This document shows, piece by piece, positions 54,201-64,000 of a DNA stretch of 64,000 nt. Below the pieces are notes generated by a model. That model was not told the DNA's origin. It searched no databases and saw only the letters and a program-made list of their open reading frames with translations. Origin of the DNA: Chondrus crispus (lineage: Eukaryota; Rhodophyta; Florideophyceae; Gigartinales; Gigartinaceae); the NCBI RefSeq assembly GCF_000350225.1, contig NW_005179020.1, positions 1-64,000 on the forward strand, given 5' to 3'. Position 1 is the first letter of the stretch. Each line of letters opens with the position of its first letter. The position numbers and the translations under genes are program-made.

Positions 54201-56187
54201 AGCAATACACCTGAAAAGAAATGTGGAAGAACAGATGGCGGTCTCGAGAGGTATCGAAGTCGAGACCACGATCATCAAAGTTTGCTGTACACAAATGAAA
54301 GAGTGCAGCCAAATTAGTAGTTCCTGACGTGATTGCCTGGTATAAATACCTCGAAAATTTACTTCAGTCTCCAGGCATAACCGGTTGGTGATGCGAAACT
54401 ATACGAACAAGATCCGGTCGACTTGTAGGAGCGTCGAGCAAAAAGGGGAGTCTTTTGTTATGCTCCAGTCTGGTAAAGTAATAACGGGGGGACATGATCA
54501 TTTCCCTCAGCTAAAAAGCGAGAAAGTCAAGTGGTAACGTCGGGTCCTTTTTATTTGTAAATGACGCATCTGAGATACCGCTCCTTCGAATTGTATCAAG
54601 ATCCAGTTAAGGAAAGTTTAACGTCACCTGGTCTGGATGTGCCGTCCTTACAGCTCTGTTGGCCTGCTGTATATTTGCGATGGAGTTCTCGTGGAAAGCG
54701 CCCTTCGTTACTGGTGTCAATTGAGACACCTCATACAGAAGCTCTGCTCTAGAATCTGACAACCATGCAAGGTGCACTCGGAGGGAGGCTAGGTCTTGGT
54801 AAGTTCCATCCTCAGGTACAGATTTAATCTTTTCGACGTATCGATGCTGCGCGAGCTGCGCGGCATGATGCCAGTCGCAGACAAGACAAAACCCAGTAAA
54901 CGTGCGTGGTTTTTCTCTTCTTCAGCCATTTCAAATCCTTTGTTTATTGAATGGCAATACTTCTAAAAACTCCTTGGTCCCTCATAGGGGCATAACATCA
55001 ACGTAGGGGCAGAAAAACCCGCCGGCGTCCTTTCAAGCATCGAATGATACAGCGAGGGTTCTTTGTGGAGCGGACTCAATCCAAGATCCCGGCTGTGATT
55101 TCTGTCTGAAGTGGCGCAGCACAAGTCCCATATTTGTAGAGCGGCTTCAATAGTGGCAAGCAGTGATCGGGGTATGGCCAGAATTAGGGACAAGGACGAT
55201 CAATACACAATGAAGTTGAGGGAAGCTCGGCTGACTTCATGTACGCCTGGCGTACATCGCTGGTCTACACCTCGTAACCGAATATCGAAGCAAAGGCCAG
55301 CATGAGGCGAATTGACGCTGATTGTAATGTTTGCAAGGCTCGCATCATGAATGCCTTGGTGCGATCAAGGAGACCACCAATGAATTAACGACCTTTGAAC
55401 TTCTCCTTCTGATCCTGAAGGGAAATAATACTAAGATCGAATCGACCCTGGCAACACATTCCCGTCAGAGCGTATCTCTTCACAGGGGATGAACTTAATA
55501 GTACCACACTCCAGCAGTACCCTTACCTTTGCCTGTTTGGTCTCCTTCATGCCGAGGGTAGAGATACGTGTGTCATTGGGTGTCAAAAACGCCACTAGGA
55601 ACACGTCGGTTGACTCCTCGAGGGCAAATATTTTTATGACTTTCTCGGTACATCGAGTAGATGTGATCGAGAAGCCTCTGTTTGCTGACACGAAGCTCCT
55701 CACTTTCGAGAGGTTGAACGCCCTCTGGAGACCCTCTTCCAATTCTCTGAAATGCACGGTCTTGTCGCTGCAGCCCGCAGTTACGACCTCATAGGGTCCG
55801 ATCCTTTCGCTGTTCCGGTTCACGACAATTAGTTCTCCACAAACCAGAACTTTATCACCTGGCTGAAGTCTGGTATCTGCAGATCGTGGAACTCGCCGGC
55901 GGAGCGGTCTTTGTACTCTAAGGCGAGCCGTGTGATGCTCTATTTCTTTGTAAGCAGAGTTTTCTATCCACACGGTCATCAAGCGTGACCTTTAAGATTG
56001 GCGCCTCATCAAGTGTTTTTTAGGGACAGAAATTTACCGAATAATAGTACGGAAAGTCTAATTTCACCAGGTCCCAGCGTGTTAATCAGATCGGACACCG
56101 TTGTCGTTTGCAGAAGGCATGCGTTGACGTTTGCGTATTGCAGCTTGCGTCTCCTGAAAGGCTTCCGCATGGCTCAATGAGCCAACC
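53770..56187 (-). mobile_element. Ty1/copia fossil, LTR-C family, minus strand
   Basis: Minus-strand integrase (end of core and SH3-like region: RLQPGDKVLVCGELIV), then RT (LLATIEAALQIWDLCCATSD), then RT/RNase H traces similar to 36480-36770, then a 3' LTR-C at 54200-53770. It is the same family as 31640-36810, truncated on its 5' side within the integrase core and broken in about eight places. Older than the chromovirus. Confidence 0.75.
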
Positions 56188-56236
56188 GTGGAATAAGAGA
56201 GCTCTATCATGACATGATAGAGCTGTCTTATTCCAC
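56188..56236. repeat. 24-bp near-perfect palindrome at an LTR-C start
   Basis: The arms at 56188-56211 and 56213-56236 (starting GTGGAATAAGA / ending TCTTATTCCAC) are reverse complements with one mismatch and a single central base. It lies exactly between the copia fragment (-) and LTR-C copy 3 (+). Confidence 0.8.
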
Positions 56237-56752
56237 AGTTTCCACTTCCGGTCAGTACCGCCGCACTCTTTCCTCTCTACGCTTTACAATGCCAACTTCT
56301 CAGCCCTGCGACTCCCATCGGGCCACCTTGCCTCCAATCCACCGATGACGAGGTCTTGTCGTACCTCGTCACGTGTAATTTTGTATCTTTATTTTCCGAG
56401 AAGTACCCCTGAGGATACTAAATATAGTGGATATTCGCAACGCCACGTGCTCACTTGAGAGCTTGCTCGCTAGGCTTACTGCGTTCTACGTTATGCCTAG
56501 GAAATACTGTTGTAGGTGTGACGTCCAGAGACGGGGTAGCCCTACAGGACAGAGAGAGAACTTGTAATTCTACAGTACCAACTCCATCACAATCCAGTTG
56601 TGATACGCTGCGAGAAAGTATTTTCCCACCTTCTTTGCTACCCGATTTCCCCCTCTACGCCTCTACCCTAGGCCTCACTCGCTACCCATTTTCACTCGCT
56701 AAACGCTGCAATATTACCGAAACATCTCCCTGCCACTAGACCTAGACACCAA
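56213..56752 (+). repeat. LTR-C copy 3
   Basis: About 540 bp; matches 59917-60455 in reverse over its full length and 31640-32020 over its downstream two-thirds. It is followed by ATGATGGCTGGACTGTAGCG, which is also found in reverse beside copy 4. Confidence 0.8.
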
Positions 56753-56979
56753 AACTCGTAATTTGAGTTTCAATGATGGCTGGACTGTAGCGAGAAGTAC
56801 CGTGCTCAGGTGTGGCCGCTGGAAGATGTACCAGGTCTTGACTCTCGAATATCAAATCGGACTCGACTCCAATTACACACTGTGGTTCTTTACACTGCAC
56901 CTGGATCTTGTGTCCGTCTTTTTAATAAGTTCAGACGCCAAAACATAATCACTGGGGGAAACGTTGACGTGCTGTAGTG

Positions 56980-59800
56980 CTAGAAGCGACACAACGGTGA
57001 TGAATGGGGCATGGAACCTCTCATCCCGTTCGCTGCACATGTAAATTGTTGCAGATGATCACCGATTGCTTTTCGGGCATGCAGTGTGAGGCTTGTAGTG
57101 TTTTGGGTTTCAGCTTGACTCCTACGCCCTTGATTATACGCCCACACCAACGAACCTCTTTGAGGAGAAACTTGCAATTCTTTGCAAGACATTTGAGATT
57201 GAATGAACGTCAAATACCAAAACCTGCTCGTTTATTTGAAGCAAACCATTGGCGTGTGATGCATGAAATAGCATATCACTCAGCCGCAATAGAATTGAAT
57301 CTAGAGTAAGGCGACAAATGTTTTTAGCGAAGTCTCACAAAAAGAAACTGAATTGCACAGTCCACGAATTATTCTTGTGGGAGTGTACACTCCTTCTGCA
57401 GTATATAACTACGGCATTTCTTGGAATCCTCTGGCAAGGGTAGTTTCCAGTATCCCTGGCACAAGGCACCCGTGGGAAAGCATACCTTCCCAGCAAGTTG
57501 ACCGAGCACGGATTGGAGATTCAACATGGGCCTCACATCACATGAGGAAGGGTGACTTTGTCCACAGGACGTAAAAATGTGTGAGTTGATACTGACCGTG
57601 TCTGTCCTTAAGGACGATCTGGGGAGAGCATGACCACGCTTTCTCAGGATTGCGCAGAATCAATCTCAACGTTTCTAATTCGGCTACATTTCTTTGGAAG
57701 AAGTCTGCCTGTGGTTTGGCGTAGCGGAGCAGCTTCACACGGACCGGTTCGTCACCAGGTTGTACTCTGATGTCCATAGGCGCGATTTTCATAGGCGGAT
57801 CGGATCCTAGTTTGAGTCTGAAGATGTATGCGTATTCGAACAGCAATCCACTCAAGCTGTTTGAAGCGTTTTCACCAAACCGTTTTCGGTTGCCTGTTGT
57901 AACGTTTGGCGTAAGTAGTGGCCTACATCTGTGCTCGAATGCTGCGCTGTGTTAAAGAAAGCATTTCACCAGATGTACTTCTCTGGTGATCCAGGGCTGT
58001 ACATATTCTGCTCCAGGTGCTTCGGCGGTGATGAGAGTGACTCGTCATCGCTATCGTCTGCGAACTGAGGGTCGTCATGGACGTTTTCGGGTCTTGCAAA
58101 CACCAGAACCAATTTATTCCTGTGCCTCGCCTGTGGTGAACGCGGATTCACGCATGTTTCAAATCCGGCACCCGAGAGGTGCACTTCATGTCTTTTCGAG
58201 CCCACTCGCGCAAGGTGAGAATCCAGGTCAAAACCGAAGGACATGTAAATTGGTCATGATAGCAGCACCTCAGGCATAGGCTCTTCCAGAACGAGACAAT
58301 CTACATTTTGCAGATGTAGAGGACCTCTCAATGCCATTAACGATGTGAAAACACGGGATTTACGCTTCTCAGTTACCGTGAGGTCGTCATCAGAGACTTC
58401 TACGGCAAGGTTCGTAGTGATAATACCCTGCAGCGTCAGGATAGGGACCAAAAGGTTGGCGGCAGCAAATAATTGGATATGTTCATCGCAAAGTTCGGCA
58501 TGGTCGCAACCGTAGTCACCAGATGTATCCACTTTGAGATGGTCGGCCTGTGCGCCGTCGCTGCAACCATCCAAACGCATTGTAGGAATAGTATCCACAC
58601 GCTCGGACTCGTCAGTGGCGAGAAATCGTATCCAGAGGGCAGTACGTGTCCGCGATCCCTTCAATTACTCTCAGAGGGGTCCCTGGTCCTCTATCTCCGA
58701 CGATTTGTCATACAGTTTCATAAGGTGCCTTTTACACCACATTTAGACTTGTTCAGACAAATAGAAATTTATCCGCCACAGTCTTGCCGGCATTTTCTCC
58801 AGTCGCGACGACCAGTTTCCCGTGCGTTCAGAGTCTGAGTCTGAGCCCTTTGTGTTACTGTAGAGATGCAATTTTGACTTCTTTCACGAGAAACACTGCA
58901 TTTTGATTTTTGTCCATGTCCTGGCGTGTGATGCGAAGAACGTTTAGAATTTCATATGCTGACATGATTGCGTTGCATGCAATAGCGATGTTCGGAAAAT
59001 GGCGAATCCCCCTTTCCAGTCCTTCTCCAGGTTAGTTTTGTGGAAGGTAAGGCCATATCGATGCTTCTGGGTAACGTGGGTGAAAGCATGACACTGCACA
59101 TATGTCGTACAGAAGCTTTCGGGTGGGCTTCGATTAGATCCTCAAATTTACTCTTGCGAAGCAGTGTTTTGAAGTCGGAACAGAGCAAGCACACGGAGCT
59201 TTGGGCCCAATTCGGATACTCTCAGGCGCAAAGTCTTTTTAACGATGGCCTCCAGTCGTTCCAGAGTGAAAGAACACAGTACGTCGGAAAGATTCCAACG
59301 TACTCTGGTGTTGTTCAATGAGCCAATTGAGCAAAAATTCGTGGCTCAGTTCCTTCATAGCCGTCACACCCCGAAAGCGTCCGAGTCAATCAGCGACTGT
59401 AATACGTCAGTATTCACGGATTCCACGGAGCAACAGGTTGTAATGTGCTTCTTTGAGTCCGCGCAATGACCATGCGGCGCATGTAACTTTTAAGCTGTTG
59501 CAAGAAGTGTGGATCGTCCTCCGTCCGCGTTGAGTGAGCTCAGGATGGCGTCTTGATACAAACATTGGCGGTCCAACCATGCTCCCTCCATGATTAACGA
59601 TGGCTGGAGCTTTTGCGATAATCTTTCCGTGGTCAATATTGCCTGTACTCGGTCTCAGGTTTTATTTTAAGTGCCAACCTCCTGGTATATTCAGAAAGGC
59701 GAGGTCATAAATACTACGGCCATAAATTGGCTAGCTCATCCTGAGTCGGGGGTTAGAATGCTGAAAAGGGAATGCACTACATATGGTACCACCATAAAAA
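56980..59800 (-). mobile_element. Ty3/gypsy-like fossil (gag traces, PR, RT)
   Basis: Minus strand, right to left: poorly preserved gag-like sequence (about 59800-58700), a protease-like region (58664-58254), a linker (SFGFDLDSHLARVG), and RT (57855-56980) with KPQADFFQRNVAELETLRLI, AWSCSPQIVLKDRHG and GYWKLPLPEDSKKC. PR directly ahead of RT indicates gypsy order. No integrase remains. It is broken in ten or more places and is old. It is framed by two LTR-C copies in opposite orientations, which need not be its own. Confidence 0.65.
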
Positions 59801-59916
59801 GGAGCATCCAATGATGATGCTCTCCGATCTGGCTCTCTATTTTCTAGCACTCATACCTCCGAAGCACGGTACTTCGCGCTAGAGTCCAGCCATCAGTGAA
59901 GTTCAAATCAGGATTT

Positions 59917-60455
59917 TTGTGTCTAGGCTTAGCGGCAAGGAGATGTTTCGGTAATCGTGCAGCGTTTAGCGAGTGGAAGTGGGTAGCGAGTTAAGCATAG
60001 GGTAGAGATATAGAAGGGGGAAACCAGTGGCAAATAAGGTGGGCAAATAACTTCCTACGGCGTATCACAACCGATTGTGATGGAGTTGGTACTGTAGAAT
60101 TGCAAGTTCTCTCTCTGTCCCGTGGGGCGACCCCGTCTCTGAACGTCACACGTAACACAGTACTTCCAAAGCATAACGTAGAACGCAGTAAACTTAGCGA
60201 GCGAGCTCTCAAGTGGGCCCGTCGCGTTGTCAATATCTACAATATTTAATTTACTCTGGGTACTTCCCGAAAATTAGCGATATAAAATGACACGTGACGA
60301 GGTACGACAAGACCTAGCCATCAGTGGAGATAGGAGACAACGTGGGCCGATGGGAGTCGCAAGGCTGAGAATTTAACATTGTAAAGCGTTGAAAGGAAAA
60401 TGTGCTGTGGTACTGACCGGAAGTAGACACCGCAGAATTGCGCTGCGATCATATT
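59917..60455 (-). repeat. LTR-C copy 4 (minus)
   Basis: Reverse-complement partner of 56213-56752, including the U3 stretch with CTTGTCGTACCTCGTCACGT. Inverted relative to copy 3. Confidence 0.8.
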
Positions 60456-61218
60456 TCTGTAAATCTATTGAGAATTGCCGAGAGAGTTGTACCAAATGCA
60501 ATACGCAACTGGTCAGGAAATTATAATTGGATATGCGAATACCGTCTGCGGGTACAGATTCTCCAATTGCCAGCCATCAAATCATTTTTCGTCCCCTCCA
60601 GATGTACGGGTTGAGAAAAAGCTGGTTTGCGATTGCGCTCTAGATGTACACCACTGGTTAAAGTGCGGTCTATGTTAAAAGGCTGCATTTGTGGCAAAAT
60701 TTTGATGCAGCGTTTTGCTTTCTACGCGAATGGGACCTGTAATCCAGGGACACTGGGTCACTTTGTACGCTTCTTCGTAATGCAGAAGGTCTGCTGGGCC
60801 CATGATTGATCAATGCTGGGCGACGACTCTTAAAACGGTCCGGCGAAGGGTCTCGTCGCAATATGCCTATGTCTCTCCCGGCCTTCCAACCTCTCTTTAC
60901 AGTGCGTTTCATAAATTTAACTGTTCGTGCAAAATGCCCTACTGTAGCCTGAAGAGCGCCTGTACATTAACCGGCTAGTTAATCATGCCCTCTGAACGTG
61001 CTGTAGCAGGATCAGAACGTTAGAAATACACCATCAGACTATTCTGTTTGCTAGCATGTAGATTTTCCTATCCGTTTGCTTCATAAATACAGCCAGTATA
61101 CTTTCAATACCTCATAAAAAGATTCTCATATACGGAAAACACATAAACATGGCTTGAAATTCATCTTACACACTTCAGAACAATCGAAAATACACAGAAC
61201 ACATCGCCTCAACATGAA
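60456..61218. other. No gene recognised
   Basis: Mixed composition with short open stretches only. The 5' end and inverted repeat of the Tc1/mariner copy that starts coding at 61219 should lie here, but I could not match a terminal repeat. Confidence 0.4.
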
Positions 61219-62115
61219 ATGCCAAGAGGAACTGAGCTATCTCTCGTCGAGCAAGGAAACATTCGAGCGAGCAAAGAAGAAGGAGTGAGCCCAAACGAAA
61301 TGGATAGCCGTCTAAATCGTTGCGATAAAGTTGTTGGCAATTTTCAAGGGACCCTGCATCTTATGGAACAAAGAAAAGTCTTGGTATGCCACCAAAGTTA
61401 GTGCCAAGGAACAAAAGATTGATAGAAATGAAATTTTCGAGAGAGCGCCAGGGTTGCGTTTCATCTTAAAGAAACCTCCCCTTATAAGTTTCTCGTCAGA
61501 CTAAATGGGGCAAGGTAAAGAAACAAGGCACTCACAAGTACCAGAAGCTCTCTTTTCTACCCCTACTGACTGAGAAGCATAAAACTGCTCGTGTTAATTG
61601 GGGGGCTCATCATGCTCATTGAACAGGAGAATGGGACAACGAGATCTTCTCCGACGAAAAGAAGTTCATTCCAGATGGTGTGGATGGATTTCAGTTTATT
61701 GGAGAGATTTAAGAAAGGAAAAGCAGCAATGTATCTCGAGACAGGATTGTGGCAGATCGGTTATGATTTGAGCCGCTTTTTCATCTAAAGGGAAGTCCTC
61801 ATTGGCTTGTCTAGATGGAATACAGGACCCTTTTGCCTACTGCACTAATCTCAGGAAGTACTTGCTGCGGTATGCAAACTGTTATTACGGGTAATCTTTC
61901 ACTTTTATGCAAGATGAGGCGGCATCAATGCACAGATCACATATATCATATTCGTGGTTCAATCATTTCGAAATCAATTTACTGCCCTGGCTCTCACGTT
62001 CTACAGCTCTGAATCCGATTGAAATCGTCTGAGGCCACCTGGTGCGTTCTGTCTTCGCAACTGAGAGACAGTTCACGTCTCGAGACACTTTAATTGCTCC
62101 GATATAGCAGTACTA
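61219..62115 (+). pseudogene. Tc1/mariner transposase, decayed, near full length
   Basis: Opens with MPRGTELSLVEQGN and the first helix-turn-helix, including EGVSPNEMDSRLNR. Later NEIFSDEKKFIPDG carries the first catalytic Asp, SFTFMQDEAAS the second, and INLLPWLSRSTALNPIE the third residue (Glu), with about 35 residues between the last two, close to the DD34E spacing of Tc1. Where the family has NVWG, the sequence reads IV-stop-G (TGG to TGA). Several frameshifts separate the N-terminal, middle and C-terminal parts. It is not a close copy of the 4371-4816 fragment and cannot be active. Confidence 0.85.
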
Positions 62116-62600
62116 GAATGAAATCACATCGTAGTACTGTAACTGTCTGATGGCATCAATGCCGAGCAGTTGTTTGAAGACAATTGAGTGCCGTTGCGAT
62201 TTGACTGACTAGAAGAGAGAAGTTTTGAACAGTTGGAATAAAGGCTATGTAATTGAAACACGCGTGTATCATAAAGTTCACATGCAGACTGACAATGGGG
62301 CTTAGTATGTAACACTTCAGTCCCAAATGTTCAATTTTCTGTTACAGTATACAGCGGGTAACCCCAAAGCCGTTCTGGACACTGGAAAACACTTTTGACG
62401 CCGCCGCCTGATACCAGTATGTCTCGTGTGCTGGTGGCAAGTTAATCCAGCAAAAAGGCAGTCAGAACAAGTGGATAGGGGAAAAATTATTCAGCCACAT
62501 GGCCACTTACAGCGAAATTTACAACAACATCCTGATTTGCTCACAGGAAAGTGGGTATTACAAACGCGCCGTGGCCCACTACAACAGCCTAGGCATTTAA

Positions 62601-64000
62601 TTATTTCTTGCATTTACGTCGCCTGCATTTCCTCGTCAAAGGCAAGTTCTTTCTGCAAATTGCTCTCCCACGAGCGAGACTTGCAAGGAGACGAACGACA
62701 GCATCGCTTTCATACTTCTCATGTTTAGCATTTGCGGCCGCCCCTTGACCCCGCTTCTCATTCCTCTGTTCCTCCATTTTCTTTAAAGCACGGATCACGT
62801 CTTTTGAGGTTAAATGAACCCCTGGAATGGTGCTCAAATTAGCGATTCCACTTTCCTCGATGTCCAACTTGCTCAACAGGCGCCACAAAAGACTCTTAAA
62901 ACCACTCAGGATTCGATCAAGTGAAGGCGTTTTAGCCTTCGGGTCGCTGTCACCCTCAAGAAAAAGCAATGTGCGTAAAGGATTAATCGTGGATCCCCCA
63001 TCATTGTGGCTCCACACACTACTCTTTTCGAATCCACTTATGACATTCTTTACTGCCACAGCCTCAGACAGACATATTTCGACACGTCCGAGACGTGAAA
63101 AGTGTCGACTACTTTGGCGTCACGTATTCGACTTTGAATGTCTCTCTGTACAAACGATTTGAATGACCCAAAAACGCTGACGTGCGACGGTTGCAGTACG
63201 TGGGAGGTGTGTGCAAGGAGTCCCACAACAACAATCCTGTGATCTTTGAAAACTGCAGGACGTCATACTGGACATGGCACATGTAGCCATCCATCAAAGG
63301 CAAAATATGTTTCCGTCCTTCTTGCAAAACAGCAGTTTCTTGTTAAAAATGTTTCGCCCAGCTGAAGAATATCCGTGAATCAACTCCAGCTGGGTTGCGG
63401 TGGAAAGCACATATTTTAGAAGGAGGGTGTGCATCGTTTGCACATTTCACCGTTTGCACATTGCCATTCACGATGCAAAAAGTGAAGCTGTTTACTAGGA
63501 CAGACAAATATTGGAGTGTGAATGTCCCCAGCGGCGTTGAAAACGGCCATGACTGTGACCCGGTCAAGATTCCCATTTTTCCTAGCAACTGAAGCGACAA
63601 ATGCTTTCCGAAGACCAACAGCCTGTCGGAGGCTTTTACGCTTCATATTCCGAAGAAATTTCAGACTCATAACGGTTGGACACTCGCCGTGCAATGTCAA
63701 TTCTGTAGCGAGAAAGCACGGCTTGGAATCGAGCAATATGGTCCGATATGATACTGCGTGTGCGACGGCTTCAGTTCCTTTAATATTAACAGCTGTCATC
63801 TCACGAAGGATCAAATCCGGGTGACGAAATAGGAAGCTACTACTCCATTTGTTCGACGGGAGATGAGACAAGAAAGGCAGGTGCGTTTTTCAGTTTGCTG
63901 GAAGATTTCTGAGGACGTGCTGTATAAATTCCTTCAGACTTTTCTTGGAAAGAAGAGTGTTGCTCGCAATATAATGCTTTGCAGCGTCTTCAATAACTTC
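62601..64000 (-). pseudogene. pogo/jerky-like DDE transposase, runs off the window
   Basis: From the right edge leftwards: an HTH-type helical start (EVIEDAAKHYIASNTLLSKK), WSSSFLFRHPDLILRE (the W-FL-RHP signature of the CENP-B-type DNA-binding region), FVASVARKNGNLDRVTVMAV and FNAAGDIHTPIFV (DDE-domain strands), LLPLMDGYMCHVQYDVLQFS (the D-G-x2-H motif with a catalytic Asp), then ISGFEKSSVWSHNDG near the end and a basic tail. At least one in-frame TGA (LPAN-stop-KTHLP) and about three frameshifts are present, so it is a pseudogene of a plain DNA transposon. The 5' end lies beyond 64000. Confidence 0.75.

Overview
This is a eukaryotic nuclear window that is mostly transposable-element debris with a small gene island. 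Only three host features can be supported firmly: a secreted sorbosone-dehydrogenase-like beta-propeller gene (25452-26867, +), a cob(I)alamin adenosyltransferase gene with one 111-bp intron (27368-28108, -), and a tRNA-Ala(AGC) gene (28369-28441, -). Sparse, intron-poor genes set in young nested LTR retrotransposons would fit a red alga such as Chondrus crispus. That assignment is inference from general features, not from a diagnostic sequence.

Layout. 1-1379: two same-strand copies of an LTR family, here called LTR-A, around a short non-coding interior (TRIM-like). 1430-3730 (-): fossil of an RT-bearing retroelement. 4371-5865: tail of a Tc1/mariner transposase abutting a 1-kb repeat, here called rep-D. 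5866-9840: no gene recognised. 9848-16983: a Ty3/gypsy fossil on the minus strand, joined head-to-head to a nearly identical inverted piece of the same pol. 17659-18118: a nine-unit hairpin minisatellite beside the gag-like region of an LTR-A element, whose LTR is at 20816-21406. 21408-21596: an orphan high-GC3 coding tail. 21.6-31.6 kb: the host island, with palindromes and small repeats. 31.6-36.8 kb (+): a Ty1/copia fossil with LTR-C.

38595-40631: two rep-D copies, one inside the other, each with its own 5-bp target duplication. 40.75-43.6 kb: LTR-A and a gag-like region on opposite strands. 43858-50777: a young Ty3/gypsy chromovirus (LTR-B) that landed in an old LTR-A copy and was itself hit by a solo LTR-A. 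52.3-53.4 kb: pogo/Tigger-like transposase fragments. 53.77-60.45 kb: copia and gypsy fossils framed by LTR-C copies in both orientations. 61.2-64 kb: a decayed Tc1/mariner and a decayed pogo-like transposase running off the window edge.

The host genes do not form a pathway. The adenosyltransferase makes the coenzyme form of vitamin B12; the beta-propeller protein is probably an extracellular or lumenal sugar or sugar-derivative oxidoreductase. The main biological interest is the insertion chronology, the hairpin array, and the tRNA-like and CACGTG motifs inside LTR-A.
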